A DNA stretch of 64,000 bases, from contig NZ_JAAFYS010000004.1 of assembly GCF_012070395.1 (NCBI RefSeq), positions 248,001 through 312,000 on the forward strand. The letters are read 5' to 3'. The position numbers and the translations under genes were made by a program. Shown piece after piece: positions 37,979-49,203 of this stretch. Every line of letters begins with the position of its first letter. Within the stretch, counting starts at the first letter, position 1. Source of the DNA: Pseudoroseicyclus tamaricis (lineage in GTDB: Bacteria; Pseudomonadota; Alphaproteobacteria; Rhodobacterales; Rhodobacteraceae). The notes under the pieces are model-generated. The model had not been told where the DNA came from. It saw only the letters and a program-made list of their open reading frames with translations, and searched no databases.

Positions 37979-39198
37979 TGGCCGGCCCCGTCTCGCCCCT
38001 GGCGCCCGCGAGCTTCCCCACGCTGCCGCCCATCGCCGGTGTCCGTCTCGCGGCGGCGCAGGCGGGGGTGCGCTACAAGGGGCGGACGGATGTGATGCTG
38101 GCCGAGTTGGCCGAGGGGACGAGCGTGGCGGGGGTCTACACCCGCTCCGCCACCCGCTCCGCCCCCGTGCTCGACTGCCAGCAGAAGACAGGCGGCGCAG
38201 CCACCGGCCGCGCCGCCTTTCTGGTGAACTCCGGCAATTCCAACGCCTTCACCGGCCGCGCTGGGGTGGAGGCCGTCGAGGCGCTCTGCGCCGCCGTCGC
38301 CGATGTGACGGGGATCGACGCGGGGCGGATCTTCACCGCCTCCACCGGCGTGATCGGCGAGAAGCTCCCCCATGAGCGCATCAGCGCCAAGCTCGGTGAG
38401 CTGACCGGCGCGCTGCACGAGGGCGCGCTGGAAGAGGCCGCCCGCGCCATCATGACGACGGATACCTTCCCCAAGGGCGCCACGGCGGAGATCGAGGTGG
38501 GCGACGCCCGCGTGCGCATCGCCGGCATCGCCAAGGGCTCCGGCATGATCGCGCCCGATATGGCGACGATGCTCGTCTACATCTTCACGGATGCGAAGAT
38601 CGCCCAGCCAGCCCTGCAGGATCTGCTCGGCCAGCTGACGGATCGCACCTTCAACTGCATCACGGTCGACAGCGATACCTCCACCTCCGACACCCTGCTC
38701 TGCGCCGCCACCGGCGCCTCCGGGGTCGACGTGGAGGGCTCCGCCGCCTTCGCCGATGCGCTGGAGGCGGTGATGCTCGACCTCGCCCACCAGGTGGTGA
38801 AGGACGGCGAGGGGGCGACGAAGTTCGTCGAGGTCCGCGTGACGGGGGCCGAGAACGACGACGACGCCCGCAAGGTGGCGCTCGCCATCGCCAACTCGCC
38901 GCTCGTCAAGACGGCGGTGGCGGGGGAGGACCCGAACTGGGGCCGCATCGTCATGGCCGTCGGCAAGTCCGGCGCCGCGGCGGATCGCGACAAGCTGTCG
39001 ATCCGCTTCGGCGACATCGTGGTGGCGGAGAACGGCTGGGTCAGCCCCGACTACCGTGAGGAGCTGGGGGCGGAGTACATGCGCCGCGCCGAGCTGGTCA
39101 TCGGCGCCGACCTCGGCCTCGGCCAGAGCACCGCCACGATGTGGACCTGCGACCTGACCAAGCGCTACATCGAGATCAACGCGGACTATCGCTCGTGA
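37978..39198 (+). CDS. argJ: Bifunctional glutamate N-acetyltransferase / amino-acid acetyltransferase
   Basis: ArgJ cycles the acetyl group from N-acetylornithine to glutamate in arginine synthesis (406 residues). It is an Ntn-hydrolase: the proenzyme cleaves at Ala196/Thr197 in PDMATMLVY to expose the Thr nucleophile. NSGNSNAFTGRAG, KGSGMIAPDMATML and the C-terminal NADYRS are family hallmarks. ATG at 37978 overlaps the parvulin stop. Followed by mutT after a composite palindrome. Confidence 0.96.
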   Translation: MAGPVSPLAPASFPTLPPIAGVRLAAAQAGVRYKGRTDVMLAELAEGTSVAGVYTRSATRSAPVLDCQQKTGGAATGRAAFLVNSGNSNAFTGRAGVEAVEALCAAVADVTGIDAGRIFTASTGVIGEKLPHERISAKLGELTGALHEGALEEAARAIMTTDTFPKGATAEIEVGDARVRIAGIAKGSGMIAPDMATMLVYIFTDAKIAQPALQDLLGQLTDRTFNCITVDSDTSTSDTLLCAATGASGVDVEGSAAFADALEAVMLDLAHQVVKDGEGATKFVEVRVTGAENDDDARKVALAIANSPLVKTAVAGEDPNWGRIVMAVGKSGAAADRDKLSIRFGDIVVAENGWVSPDYREELGAEYMRRAELVIGADLGLGQSTATMWTCDLTKRYIEINADYRS

Positions 39199-39215
39199 TG
39201 CTGCGCTGCGGCGCA

Positions 39216-39279
39216 ACCGGGCGCCGGAAATCGCGCGATTTCCGTCACGAATTCCGCGCGGAATTCGTGGGCGCCCGGT
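39216..39279. repeat. Composite palindrome element 2 (outer stem plus two inner palindromes)
   Basis: Two perfect palindromes, CGGAAATCGCGCGATTTCCG at 39225-39244 and a 24-bp one at 39246-39269 (CACGAATTCCGC and its complement), enclosed by the inverted repeat ACCGGGCGC / GCGCCCGGT. Same architecture as the element at 14008-14066. The GTG start of mutT lies in the outer arm. Confidence 0.75.
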
Positions 39280-39679
39280 GACGAAGGTCGTCCTCGTCTC
39301 CGCCGTCGCGCTGATCGATGTGGACGGAAGAGTGCTCCTTGCCCGGCGGCCGGAGGGCAAGTCCATGGCCGGGCTCTGGGAATTTCCCGGCGGCAAGGTC
39401 GAACCGGGGGAGACGCCGGAGGCCGCACTGATTCGCGAGTTGCACGAGGAACTGGGCATCGAGACCTGGAACAGCTGCCTCGCACCCCTGACCTTTGCGT
39501 CACACGACTACCCGGAATTTCATCTTTTGATGCCGCTCTATGCATGCCGCCGGTGGGACGGCACGCCCCGTCCCCGCGAGGGACAGATTCTCAAATGGGC
39601 AAGTGCAAGGGAGTTGAGCAAATTCCCGATGCCGCCGGCCGATCTCCCGCTGATCCCAATTCTTCGCGACTGGCTCTAA
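39278..39679 (+). CDS. mutT: 8-oxo-dGTP diphosphatase, MutT-type Nudix
   Basis: Hydrolyses oxidised dGTP to stop A-to-C mutations (133 residues). Nudix box GGKVEPGETPEAALIRELHE followed by ELGI; substrate-side WEFPGGK and LLARRPEGKSMAGLWEFPG are typical of MutT. The start GTG at 39278 lies in the outer arm of the composite palindrome, and no Shine-Dalgarno precedes it. It follows argJ in the same direction. Confidence 0.93.
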   Translation: MTKVVLVSAVALIDVDGRVLLARRPEGKSMAGLWEFPGGKVEPGETPEAALIRELHEELGIETWNSCLAPLTFASHDYPEFHLLMPLYACRRWDGTPRPREGQILKWASARELSKFPMPPADLPLIPILRDWL

Positions 39680-39783
39680 CGAATTTTTCACAAAGTTCGC
39701 ATACCTGTCAGAAATGCATCGCCTGTGGGGCAAAAATCTGCTTTTCTGGGCAAGCCGTTAACTGGAGGGGGCGGGAGAGAGAG

Positions 39784-39933
39784 ATGCTGAGAACGATTAC
39801 GATTGGTAGCTGTGTGTCAGTCCAGGGCCTGCTCGTGAGAGATCTTGCCGACGGTAAGATTGTGGTCCGTGTGGACGATCGTCTCTACGAGGGCCGGCCG
39901 GTTGTCGCCAAGGCAGCGCCGACCGCGCACTGA
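39784..39933 (+). CDS. 49-residue conserved small protein
   Basis: A short protein (MLRTITIGSCVSVQGLLVRD through RLYEGRPVV) with two predicted beta-strand pairs and one Cys. ATG at 39784 follows a purine-rich GGGAGAGAGAG. A strong terminator begins 24 bases after the stop, so it forms its own small transcription unit or ends the argJ-mutT one. Related short proteins occur in other Rhodobacteraceae as hypothetical proteins, as I recall. The function is unknown. Confidence 0.6.
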   Translation: MLRTITIGSCVSVQGLLVRDLADGKIVVRVDDRLYEGRPVVAKAAPTAH

Positions 39934-39957
39934 CATCGCCGCTACAGTTGACAGGAA

Positions 39958-39983
39958 GGGCGCTGCACCGCAGCGCCCTTTTT
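39958..39983 (+). terminator. Rho-independent terminator after the 49-residue gene
   Basis: GGGCGCTG, loop CACCG, CAGCGCCC, then TTTTT. Perfect 8-bp stem. Confidence 0.9.
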
Positions 39984-40030
39984 CATATGCAACAGCCAAG
40001 TCGCACGACATACCCCTGCGTCACCCCAGC

Positions 40031-40061
40031 AAAAAGGGCGGCCCCGAGAGGCCGCCCTTTT
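40031..40061 (-). terminator. Rho-independent terminator of the rimP-infB operon
   Basis: An 11-bp stem (AAAGGGCGGCC at 40033-40043 and its complement at 40050-40060) with an A-run on the left and T-run on the right, so it can act in both directions. It begins about 25 bases after the infB stop. Confidence 0.9.
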
Positions 40062-40084
40062 GCTGTTCCGGTGCAGGGTAGAGA

Positions 40085-42621
<2,537 letters not shown>

Positions 42622-42622
<1 letters not shown>

Positions 42623-43248
42623 CAAACTTCTATATCCTTTCCGGCGGCGATCGGCGCCCCCGAGATCTCTCGCATGCCGCGGAGCTTCGCGGCTTCCTCT
42701 ACAACACGGTCACTCAACGCGCCAGATGCGAGCGCGCCATGTATCACAGATTGACGCCCGAATGCCAAACCCAATTCAGATGCGGTCAGGCAGCCGTAAT
42801 AACGTGCGCCCGTCGGGGTCCAGAGCTTGGCCTTGCCCCGCTCCGACCCGTCGGACGCCTGGAGGAGAACGCGGATGCCGCCCTTCTCCAGGGCAGCCTT
42901 GACCTTCTCGAAGCCGCAGACCGCGAGGCCTGCCTTCCGCCCGAGTGATATAAGCTCGATTGTCCGACGTGCAAGCTGCCGCTCCACCTCGTCAGCAATG
43001 TTTTCCGGCACGTCGACCTTTGCCTTGGCGGCGCGGGCGAACTGGCCGGCCTTCGCCTTCTCCAGAATCGCCCGCTCTGCCGTGACGTAGATCCCCCGCC
43101 CCGGAAGGCGGCCGAGGATGTCGGGCACGATCATGCCGTCCGGCGACGCGACGAAGCGGACGAGGCCGCTCTTCGGCCCCGTCTCACCGGTAACGATGCA
43201 CCGGCGCTCCGGCTCGTCCCTGTCCTTGTCGCGCCCGCCCCGGCTCAT
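42622..43248 (-). CDS. ylxR: YlxR (DUF448)-L7Ae fusion RNA-binding protein
   Basis: The protein has 208 residues with two parts. The N-terminal YlxR domain has RRCIVTGE and [17 protein letters not shown]; the C-terminal part is a ribosomal L7Ae-like RNA-binding domain ([23 protein letters not shown]). This fusion is normal in Rhodobacterales between nusA and infB. The start at 43248 is 8 bases after the nusA stop; an upstream extension has no homology. It probably binds RNA related to transcription-translation coupling; its exact role is not established. Confidence 0.92.
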
Positions 43249-43255
43249 GCTGCGA

Positions 43256-44878
43256 TCAGGCCTCCGCCTCTTGCGCCGCCGCGTCGCCTTCGGCCGCCTC
43301 GGCCTCGGCACGCGCCAGCTCGTCCGGGTCCACCCAGCCGAGGGCGACACGGGCGGTCATCACGAGGTTCTGCGCCTCTTCGAGGCTCATGTCGAAGGGC
43401 TCGAGGATGCCGTCGTCCTTGACGCGCTCGCCGTTCATGGTCGTCCAGCCGCCGGCCAGCTCCCAGTCGGCACAGGTGGCAAAGTCTTCCAGCGTCTTCA
43501 CGCCATCCTTCGCCAGCGCCTCGATCATCTGCGGGCTGAGGCCCGGGAAGGAGATCAGGCTCTCCTCCGCGCCCAGCTCGCGCGCCCGGTCGAGAGCCGC
43601 CTTGTTCAGCGCTTCGAGGTGGTCGCGGGCGCGGGCCTGCAGCTCGCCGGCGGTGTCTTCGTCCACCCCGTCGATGACGAGCAGCTCGTCCTGGTCGACG
43701 TAGGCCACCTCCTCAAGGTTGGTGAAGCCCTCGGCGACGAGAAGCTGGGCGAAGAACTCGTCGAGGTCGAGCGTGTCCATGAAGAGCTTCGTGCGCTCCT
43801 CGAACTCGGCCTGACGGCGCTTGCTTTCCTCTTCCTCGGTCATGATGTCGATGTCGAGCCGGGTCAGCTGGCTGGCCAGGCGCACGTTCTGGCCGCGCCG
43901 GCCGATGGCCAGAGACAGCTGCTCTTCCGGCACCACCACCTCGATCCGCTCCGCATCCTCGTCGAGAACGACCTTCGTCACCTCGGCGGGTTGCAGCGCG
44001 TTGACGAGGAAGGTCGGCAGATCCTCATTCCACGGAATGATGTCGATCTTCTCACCCTGCAGTTCGTTGACAACGGCCTGCACGCGGCTGCCGCGCATAC
44101 CGACGCAGGCGCCGACGGGGTCGATGGAGTTGTCGTAGGAGATCACGGCGATCTTGGCGCGGCTGCCCGGGTCGCGGGCGACGGCCTTGATCTCGATGAT
44201 GCCCTCATAGATCTCCGGCACTTCCATCTTGAACAGGGCCGACATGAATTCCGGCGCCGTGCGGGAGAGGAAGATCTGCGGGCCGCGCACCTCGCGCCGC
44301 ACATCCTTGATGTAGCAGCGGATGCGGTCACCCGGGCGGTAGCTCTCACGGCCGATCTTGTCGTTGCGGCGCAGGATCGCCTCGCCGGCGCCGACATCGA
44401 CGATGAGGTTGCCGTATTCCTCGCGCTTGACGACGGCGTTGATGATCGTGCCGGCGCGGTCCTTGAACTCTTCGTACTGGCGGTCACGCTCGGCCTCGCG
44501 CACCTTCTGCAGGATGACCTGCTTGGCGCTCTGCGCGGCGATGCGGCCCAGCTCCACCGGGGGGACTTCCTCGGTGTAGACGTCGCCGACCTTCGGCTCG
44601 GAGAGGTACTGCTTGGCCTGCTCGACCGTCATCTCCGCCTGGTAATTCTCCAGCTCGTCCTCTTCGACGACCGTGCGGACCCGGGTGAAGGTCGCGCGGC
44701 CCGTCTTGCGGTCGATCGAGACGCGGATATCCATCTCGGCCCCGTAGCGGGACTTGGCGGCGCGGGCGAGGCTCTCCTCCATCGCCTCGACGACGAGGCC
44801 CGGGTCGATCATCTTCTCGCGCGCGACGGCCTCGGCCGTCTGCAGAAGCTCCAGCTGGTTGGCGGATGTGATGGCCAT
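43256..44878 (-). CDS. nusA: Transcription termination/antitermination factor NusA
   Basis: RNA polymerase-binding factor for pausing, termination and antitermination (540 residues). The N-terminal polymerase-binding domain is followed by S1 (about 135-200), two KH domains ([35 protein letters not shown]) and C-terminal acidic helix-hairpin-helix repeats ([31 protein letters not shown]). It is coupled with rimP (6-base gap) upstream. NusA is known to autoregulate this operon in E. coli, which makes the leader hairpin upstream of rimP notable. Confidence 0.97.
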   Translation of the reverse strand: MAITSANQLELLQTAEAVAREKMIDPGLVVEAMEESLARAAKSRYGAEMDIRVSIDRKTGRATFTRVRTVVEEDELENYQAEMTVEQAKQYLSEPKVGDVYTEEVPPVELGRIAAQSAKQVILQKVREAERDRQYEEFKDRAGTIINAVVKREEYGNLIVDVGAGEAILRRNDKIGRESYRPGDRIRCYIKDVRREVRGPQIFLSRTAPEFMSALFKMEVPEIYEGIIEIKAVARDPGSRAKIAVISYDNSIDPVGACVGMRGSRVQAVVNELQGEKIDIIPWNEDLPTFLVNALQPAEVTKVVLDEDAERIEVVVPEEQLSLAIGRRGQNVRLASQLTRLDIDIMTEEEESKRRQAEFEERTKLFMDTLDLDEFFAQLLVAEGFTNLEEVAYVDQDELLVIDGVDEDTAGELQARARDHLEALNKAALDRARELGAEESLISFPGLSPQMIEALAKDGVKTLEDFATCADWELAGGWTTMNGERVKDDGILEPFDMSLEEAQNLVMTARVALGWVDPDELARAEAEAAEGDAAAQEAEA

Positions 44879-44884
44879 AACGGC

Positions 44885-45493
44885 TTACTCCTGGTTCTGC
44901 GCCCGGGGCTTGTTCCCCTGGGCGTCATCGTCATCGTCGAGCACGGTCTCGACCTCGTCGTACTGGGCCTCGTCGATGAGGCCCTGATCCTTGCGGCCCT
45001 TGAGCACCTCGCGGATGAGCTCGTCCGTCAGCACGAGCTTGGCATCCGTCAGCCAGTCGAACTGCAGGCCGATGGTGCCCTCCTCGATCTCGATCAGCAC
45101 CTCCGAGCCCTCGGTGCCCTGCAGGATGCCGCGGAAGCGCTTGCGACCGTCGATCAGCTCGGCCGTCTCCAGCTTCGCGTCATGGCCCTGCCACTGGTCG
45201 AAATCCTTCAGCCGGGTCAGCGGCCGGTCGATGCCGGGGGAGGAGACCTCCAGCGCGTAGGCCTCGAGAATCGGGTCCTCCACGTCGAGCACGGCGGAGA
45301 CGGCGAGCGAGATCTGCGCGCAGTCGTCGACCTCGATGGAGCCGTCGGGCTTCTGCGCCATGATCTGCAGCACCGGGTTCTTGCCGCCCTGCAGGCGCAC
45401 GCGCACCAGCTCGAAGCCCAGATCCTCGATGACGGGGCGGACGATGGAGGCGATGCGCTGGTCGATGGCGGCCTTGGCGACGAGATCGGACAT
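44885..45493 (-). CDS. rimP: Ribosome maturation factor RimP
   Basis: Assists 30S maturation (202 residues). The N-terminal domain ([20 protein letters not shown]) and [15 protein letters not shown] are RimP signatures. The C-terminal tail is acidic ([11 protein letters not shown]). The start at 45493 ([10 protein letters not shown]) is the normal family N-terminus; the frame is open far upstream, overlapping the leader. First gene of rimP-nusA-ylxR-infB. Confidence 0.95.
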   Translation of the reverse strand: MSDLVAKAAIDQRIASIVRPVIEDLGFELVRVRLQGGKNPVLQIMAQKPDGSIEVDDCAQISLAVSAVLDVEDPILEAYALEVSSPGIDRPLTRLKDFDQWQGHDAKLETAELIDGRKRFRGILQGTEGSEVLIEIEEGTIGLQFDWLTDAKLVLTDELIREVLKGRKDQGLIDEAQYDEVETVLDDDDDAQGNKPRAQNQE

Positions 45494-45525
45494 GGCGGGG
45501 TGCTCCGGCGTTCGGACACAAAAAA

Positions 45526-45542
45526 ACGGGCCAGCGGCCCGT
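45526..45542 (-). terminator. Leader terminator/attenuator in front of rimP
   Basis: Minus strand: ACGGGCC, a 3-base loop, GGCCCGT, then a run of seven T. It sits 33 bases before the rimP ATG and about 50 bases after the predicted transcription start, so it lies inside the operon leader. The palindrome CGGAAGCTTCCG (45543-45554) next to it may form an alternative pairing. It could also end the upstream minus-strand gene (45684-46469). Confidence 0.75.
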
Positions 45543-45597
45543 CGGAAGCTTCCGGTGGTGCGCCGGGGGTGGAGACCGGAGCGCCGCTGTTGAGGGC

Positions 45598-45626
45598 GAT
45601 ATAGGCGGAAGGGCCGGCCTTGGCAA
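45598..45626 (-). promoter_or_regulatory. Candidate promoter of the rimP operon
   Basis: Minus strand: -35 TTGCCA (45621-45626), 17-base spacer, -10 TATATC (45598-45603). The transcription start would be near 45591, giving a leader of about 98 bases that contains the terminator hairpin. Confidence 0.6.
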
Positions 45627-45683
45627 GAGCAGTGACGGGGCGGCGGAGCGAGACGCGCCCGCAAGGGAGCGGCGAGCGTCCCC

Positions 45684-46469
45684 TCAGGCGAACCACCACC
45701 GCTCGGCAATGCGCCCGTCGTCGCCGGCCAGCGTGCCGTCGGAGGCGGCGGGCCGGGCAAGGGCGCGGCCCGGCGTAGCGGGCGCCGCGATGGCGATGCG
45801 CAGCCCCTCTTCCGCCGTGCGGCAGGCGGCGTCCACGAGGCCGGCCTCCAGCATCTCGGCGCGGGCCGCGTCCTCTTCCACCGCCATCAGCTCCACCCGG
45901 TCGAACCAGCCGGCGCGGCCGTCCTTGTAGTGGCCGGGCTGGCGCAGCAGCAGCGTGGGGCCCTCCTCCCCCGCCGCGATCCGATAGAGCCCGCTGCCCT
46001 CCCCCTCCGGGCCGGTGACGGCCAGAGCCGGGTCGGCGAGGCGGAAGGGCAGGTTCGGGTCAGGCGCGTGGAGGTGGATCGTCACGCGATGCGCGGTGGG
46101 CGCCTCCATCCCGGCGATGGCCGGCGCGAGGGGGCTGCCCGCGAGGCTGCGGAGGACATCCTCCGCCGTCACCGGCACATCTCCGTCGAATCGGGCGCCG
46201 CGGCGAAGCGCGATGGCCCAGGCCCGCGCGCCCTCCGACGGCTCCCAGCTTTCGGCCAGTTCGCCGATCAGTTCGCCGCCGGCGGCGATCTCCGTCAGGC
46301 AATCGTAGGCGGCGCGGCGAGCCACCAGCTCCAGCGCGTCCGCCGGCAGGGCCATGCGCAGCACGCCGCCGCGCGACTGGGCGGCGAGGGCCTGCCCCGT
46401 CGCCACCATCAGCCCGGCGGCGGCGCCGGTGCGTAGAAGGCCACGTCTGGTGAATCGTCTCTGGCTCAT
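45684..46469 (-). CDS. Short family-5 ABC substrate-binding protein-like (Tat signal)
   Basis: The protein has 261 residues. It begins with a twin-arginine-like signal ([20 protein letters not shown]). The body has family-5 (oligopeptide/dipeptide) binding motifs: [47 protein letters not shown], and TVEDAARA-like segments; it ends IAERWWFA. Family-5 proteins are normally about 500 residues, so this lacks a large part of the second lobe. The same short, WWFA-ended form may be a Rhodobacterales subfamily rather than a damaged gene; the reading frame is clean. Ligand unknown. Confidence 0.8.
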   Translation of the reverse strand: MSQRRFTRRGLLRTGAAAGLMVATGQALAAQSRGGVLRMALPADALELVARRAAYDCLTEIAAGGELIGELAESWEPSEGARAWAIALRRGARFDGDVPVTAEDVLRSLAGSPLAPAIAGMEAPTAHRVTIHLHAPDPNLPFRLADPALAVTGPEGEGSGLYRIAAGEEGPTLLLRQPGHYKDGRAGWFDRVELMAVEEDAARAEMLEAGLVDAACRTAEEGLRIAIAAPATPGRALARPAASDGTLAGDDGRIAERWWFA

Positions 46470-46508
46470 GCTGCGCCTGACACTAGAGGCTCGGGCGCGC
46501 GCGGCAAG

Positions 46509-47480
46509 TCAGCTCTCCGAGAGGCGGTCGGTGGCGCGGATCAGCTCGGCGCTGATCCCCGGCTCCGACAGGGCGTGCCCGGCGCGGGGGACCATGACCA
46601 GCCGCGCATTCGGCCAGCCGGCGGCGAGCTGGAAGGCGGAGTGCGGCGGGCAGATCATGTCGTAGCGGCCCTGCACGATCACGCCGGGGATGTCGGCAAT
46701 CCGGTCCAGCCGGTTCAGAACCTGCTGCTCCTCGCTCAGGAAGCCCTTGTGGTGGAAGTAGTGATTCTCCAGCCGTGCAAAGGCGCGGGCGTAATCCGCC
46801 GGGCTCTCGCCGCCCGGCCCGTCGTTGTCGATCGAGGCGAGGGCATTCTCCCACTCCGCCCAGGCGCGAGCATGGCGCAGCTCCACCGCCGGGTCGCCGG
46901 AGAAGAGCCGCTCGGCATAGGCGGCGATCATGTCGCCGCGCTCCTCCTCGGGGATCGGCGCCGTGAAGCGCGCCCAGAGGTCGGGCCAGAACTGCCCGGC
47001 GCCACCGCCGTAGAACCAGTCGAGCTCCCGCTGGCTCATCAGGAAGACGCCGCGCAGCACGATGGAGCGCACGTGCTCGGGATGCGTCTGCGCGTAGATT
47101 AGCCCCAGCGCCGCGCCCCAGGAGCCACCGAAGACCATCCACGCCTCGATGCCCAGCACCTCGCGGATACGCTCGATATCCGCGACGAGGTGCCATGTCG
47201 TGTTGGCCTCGACGCTGGCATGGGGGCGAGAGCGGCCGCAGCCGCGCTGGTCGAAGAGGACGATCCGGTATTTCTTCGGGTCGAAGTAGCGGCGCATGGC
47301 GGGGGAGCATCCGCCGCCCGGCCCGCCGTGGAGCACCACCACCGGCAGGCCGGCGGGGTTGCCGCATTGCTCGACGTAGAGCGTATGGCCGTCGCCGACC
47401 TCCAGCATCCGCGAGTCGAAGGGCTCGACCGGGGGATACAGATGCGCGCCGGCGCGCTTGTGAACCGCTGTCCTGTCCAT
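46509..47480 (-). CDS. pip: Proline iminopeptidase
   Basis: An alpha/beta-hydrolase of family S33 that removes N-terminal proline (323 residues, normal length). HGGPGGG forms the oxyanion region, DQRGCGRS and MVFGGSWGAALGL (nucleophile Ser in GGSWGA) are family signatures, and the later RYDMICPP carries the Asp and RAGHA the His. Divergent from ubiG with 53 bases between starts; a TATATA element at 47490-47495 is shared. Confidence 0.94.
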   Translation of the reverse strand: MDRTAVHKRAGAHLYPPVEPFDSRMLEVGDGHTLYVEQCGNPAGLPVVVLHGGPGGGCSPAMRRYFDPKKYRIVLFDQRGCGRSRPHASVEANTTWHLVADIERIREVLGIEAWMVFGGSWGAALGLIYAQTHPEHVRSIVLRGVFLMSQRELDWFYGGGAGQFWPDLWARFTAPIPEEERGDMIAAYAERLFSGDPAVELRHARAWAEWENALASIDNDGPGGESPADYARAFARLENHYFHHKGFLSEEQQVLNRLDRIADIPGVIVQGRYDMICPPHSAFQLAAGWPNARLVMVPRAGHALSEPGISAELIRATDRLSES

Positions 47481-47533
47481 GACGTAGCCTATATAACGCT
47501 CGCGCAGCCCGCACCACGGGGGAAGGAGAACAT

Positions 47534-48310
47534 ATGACGCACTCCGAAGGCCACGGCGCCGTCACGTCCACCGCGACCGACCCGGCCGAGCTCGCCAAGT
47601 TCGAGGCGATGGCCGCCGAGTGGTGGGATCCGGAGGGCAAGTTCAAGCCGCTCCACATGCTCCAGCCGGTGCGGCTGGATTACGTGACCACCCAGATCGC
47701 CGCCGAGTTCGGCCGCGACCTCGGCACGGAGCGGCCCTTCGAGGGTCTGCGCCTGCTCGACATCGGCTGCGGCGGCGGCCTCCTCTGCGAGCCGATGGCG
47801 CGGCTCGGCGCCGACGTCGTGGGCGTGGACCCGGCGGCGCGGAACATCCCCGTCGCGCAGCTGCACGCGGAGCAGTCGGGCTTGCAGATCGACTACCGGG
47901 TGAACACGGCGGAGGCGCTGGCGGAGGCGGGCGAGCTCTTCGACGTCGTCCTCAACATGGAGGTGGTCGAGCACGTGCCCGACCCGGCGAGCTACCTCAC
48001 CGCCTGCCGCGCGCTGTTGAAGCCCGGCGGCCTGCACATCTGCTCGACGCTCAACCGCAACCCCAAGAGTTTCATGATGGGGATCGTGGGCGCCGAGCAC
48101 GTGATGCGCTGGCTGCCGAAGGGGACGCACGACTGGCGAAAGTTCATCACGCCGGACGAGCTCTACGATCTCCTGCGCGGCGCGGGCATGGAGCCGGTGG
48201 ACCGCACGGGCATGGTCTTTAACCCGCTGAGCTGGCAATGGCGCCTCTCGGGCCGGGACCTCTCGGTGAACTACGTCACTGCAGCGCGGGCGCCTGCTGC
48301 GGAGGTTTAG
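47534..48310 (+). CDS. ubiG: Ubiquinone biosynthesis O-methyltransferase UbiG
   Basis: SAM-dependent enzyme for both O-methylations in ubiquinone synthesis (258 residues). Motif I is [18 protein letters not shown], followed by [21 protein letters not shown] and [12 protein letters not shown]-type strand ([17 protein letters not shown]) are UbiG signatures. AAGGAG lies 7 bases upstream of the ATG. Monocistronic. Confidence 0.95.
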   Translation: MTHSEGHGAVTSTATDPAELAKFEAMAAEWWDPEGKFKPLHMLQPVRLDYVTTQIAAEFGRDLGTERPFEGLRLLDIGCGGGLLCEPMARLGADVVGVDPAARNIPVAQLHAEQSGLQIDYRVNTAEALAEAGELFDVVLNMEVVEHVPDPASYLTACRALLKPGGLHICSTLNRNPKSFMMGIVGAEHVMRWLPKGTHDWRKFITPDELYDLLRGAGMEPVDRTGMVFNPLSWQWRLSGRDLSVNYVTAARAPAAEV

Positions 48311-48335
48311 CGCGAGGCGGAGGAGTCTCGGAGAC

Positions 48336-48357
48336 GGTGCGTGACGAGCACGCACCC
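48336..48357 (+). repeat. REP-like hairpin, second copy (GGTGCGTG..CACGCACC)
   Basis: GGTGCGTGACGAGCACGCACC followed by CTACG, matching the unit at 25419-25438. Confidence 0.65.
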
Positions 48358-48428
48358 TACGCCTCGCATCCTCAGGCACAGTGCTTGCACCCCACGGGCA
48401 TACATCAGGAACCGCTCCGCCCCCGTAG

Positions 48429-48447
48429 GGTGGGTTTCCAACCCACC
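48429..48447 (+). repeat. Hairpin repeat GGTGGGTT-TCC-AACCCACC
   Basis: GTAGGGTGGGTTTCCAACCC then ACC. The reverse complement occurs at 57129-57147. A 'GTAGGGTGGG' hairpin of this kind is widespread in bacterial genomes. Confidence 0.65.
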
Positions 48448-48474
48448 TTCCCCTCTCCCCACCGCACGTCGGTC

Positions 48475-48660
48475 GCAGGCGCAGGGCGAGCGCCTGCCCG
48501 TGGGGTGGCGCTCCGACGGCGCTACTTCGCGCTTTATGCCCGCCAAGTCCCTCCCCGCTGCCCGCTGAGCACCAGGCCCCACCAGAGCGCCAGCCCGTCG
48601 GGACGGGCAGGCGCTCGCCCTGCGCCTTTGGCGCGCACCGGGCGGGGGAAAAGCGGCGGC
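48475..48660 (+). repeat. Fold-back dispersed element, copy B
   Basis: GGGCGAGCGCCTGCCCG at 48484-48500 and CGGGCAGGCGCTCGCCC at 48604-48620 are exact complements. TGGCGCTC and GAGCGCCA extend the stem inward. GCGCCTTTGGCGC follows. The centre holds CGCTTTATGCCCGCCAAGTC, shared with copy A in reverse. Confidence 0.85.
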
Positions 48661-48722
48661 GTGGCTCTCCGGCAAGGCTCCGATCGGCGTGCCTTAGGGA
48701 ACAAGACGCGGGCGGCGCCCCG

Positions 48723-48742
48723 CAGGCCGGGCTTCAGCCCTG
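48723..48742 (-). repeat. GCCGGGCTTCAGCCC hairpin
   Basis: Hairpin just after the end of the minus-strand marR-type gene. Near-identical unit at 54858-54876 beside another minus-strand 3' end. Could aid termination there. Confidence 0.55.
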
Positions 48743-48752
48743 CACCCCCCCC

Positions 48753-49193
48753 TCAACTCTCCGACAGCTTCACCCGCAGGTCCCGCAACACCGGCAACAG
48801 CTGGCGCACCTTCTCCTCGCCCACGCGCCGCGTGATGTCCGCCATCAGGGGCACGATGGCCGCCACCGCGGCGTCGCGCGCCACCCGTCCTGCAGGGGAG
48901 AGGGAGACGAGCTTGCGGCGGGCGTCGTCCCAGTCCGGGCGGACATGGACCCAGCCGTTCCACTCCAGCTTCGAGAGCGTGTTCGTCATCGCCCCGCGCG
49001 TCAGGTGAAACGTCTTCGCCAGCTGCGCCGGCGTGCGCTCCCCGCCGTGGGTCGCGAGGTGGTTGAGCACCGAGAACTGCGACAGCTCCATCCCCTTCGG
49101 CAGCACCTTGGTCAGCTGCGCGCGGCTGAGCTGGTCGACCGTCAGGATCTCGCTGATCAGCGCGATGGCGAGGTTCTCGGTGGCCGTGCTCAT
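48753..49193 (-). CDS. MarR family transcriptional regulator
   Basis: A winged-helix repressor of 146 residues. The winged HTH is about 40-105: MELSQFSVLNHLATHG, RTPAQLAKTFHLTRGAMTNT (recognition helix), then the wing RPDWDDARRKLVSLSPAGR. ATG at 49193 follows the nitrilase stop by 10 bases, so it is cotranscribed with nitrilase and glutaredoxin. The effector is unknown. Confidence 0.9.
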   Translation of the reverse strand: MSTATENLAIALISEILTVDQLSRAQLTKVLPKGMELSQFSVLNHLATHGGERTPAQLAKTFHLTRGAMTNTLSKLEWNGWVHVRPDWDDARRKLVSLSPAGRVARDAAVAAIVPLMADITRRVGEEKVRQLLPVLRDLRVKLSES

Positions 49194-49203
49194 CGGGCGC
49201 TCA

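Larger units (their letters stand above)
48311..48752. other. Gene-free region with REP hairpins and fold-back repeat copy B
   Basis: Between the convergent ubiG and marR-type genes. It contains in order a REP hairpin (48336-48357), a second hairpin type (48429-48447), fold-back element B (48475-48660) and a GCCGGGCTTCAGCCC hairpin (48723-48742). No gene is supported; open frames run through the repeat. Confidence 0.65.
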
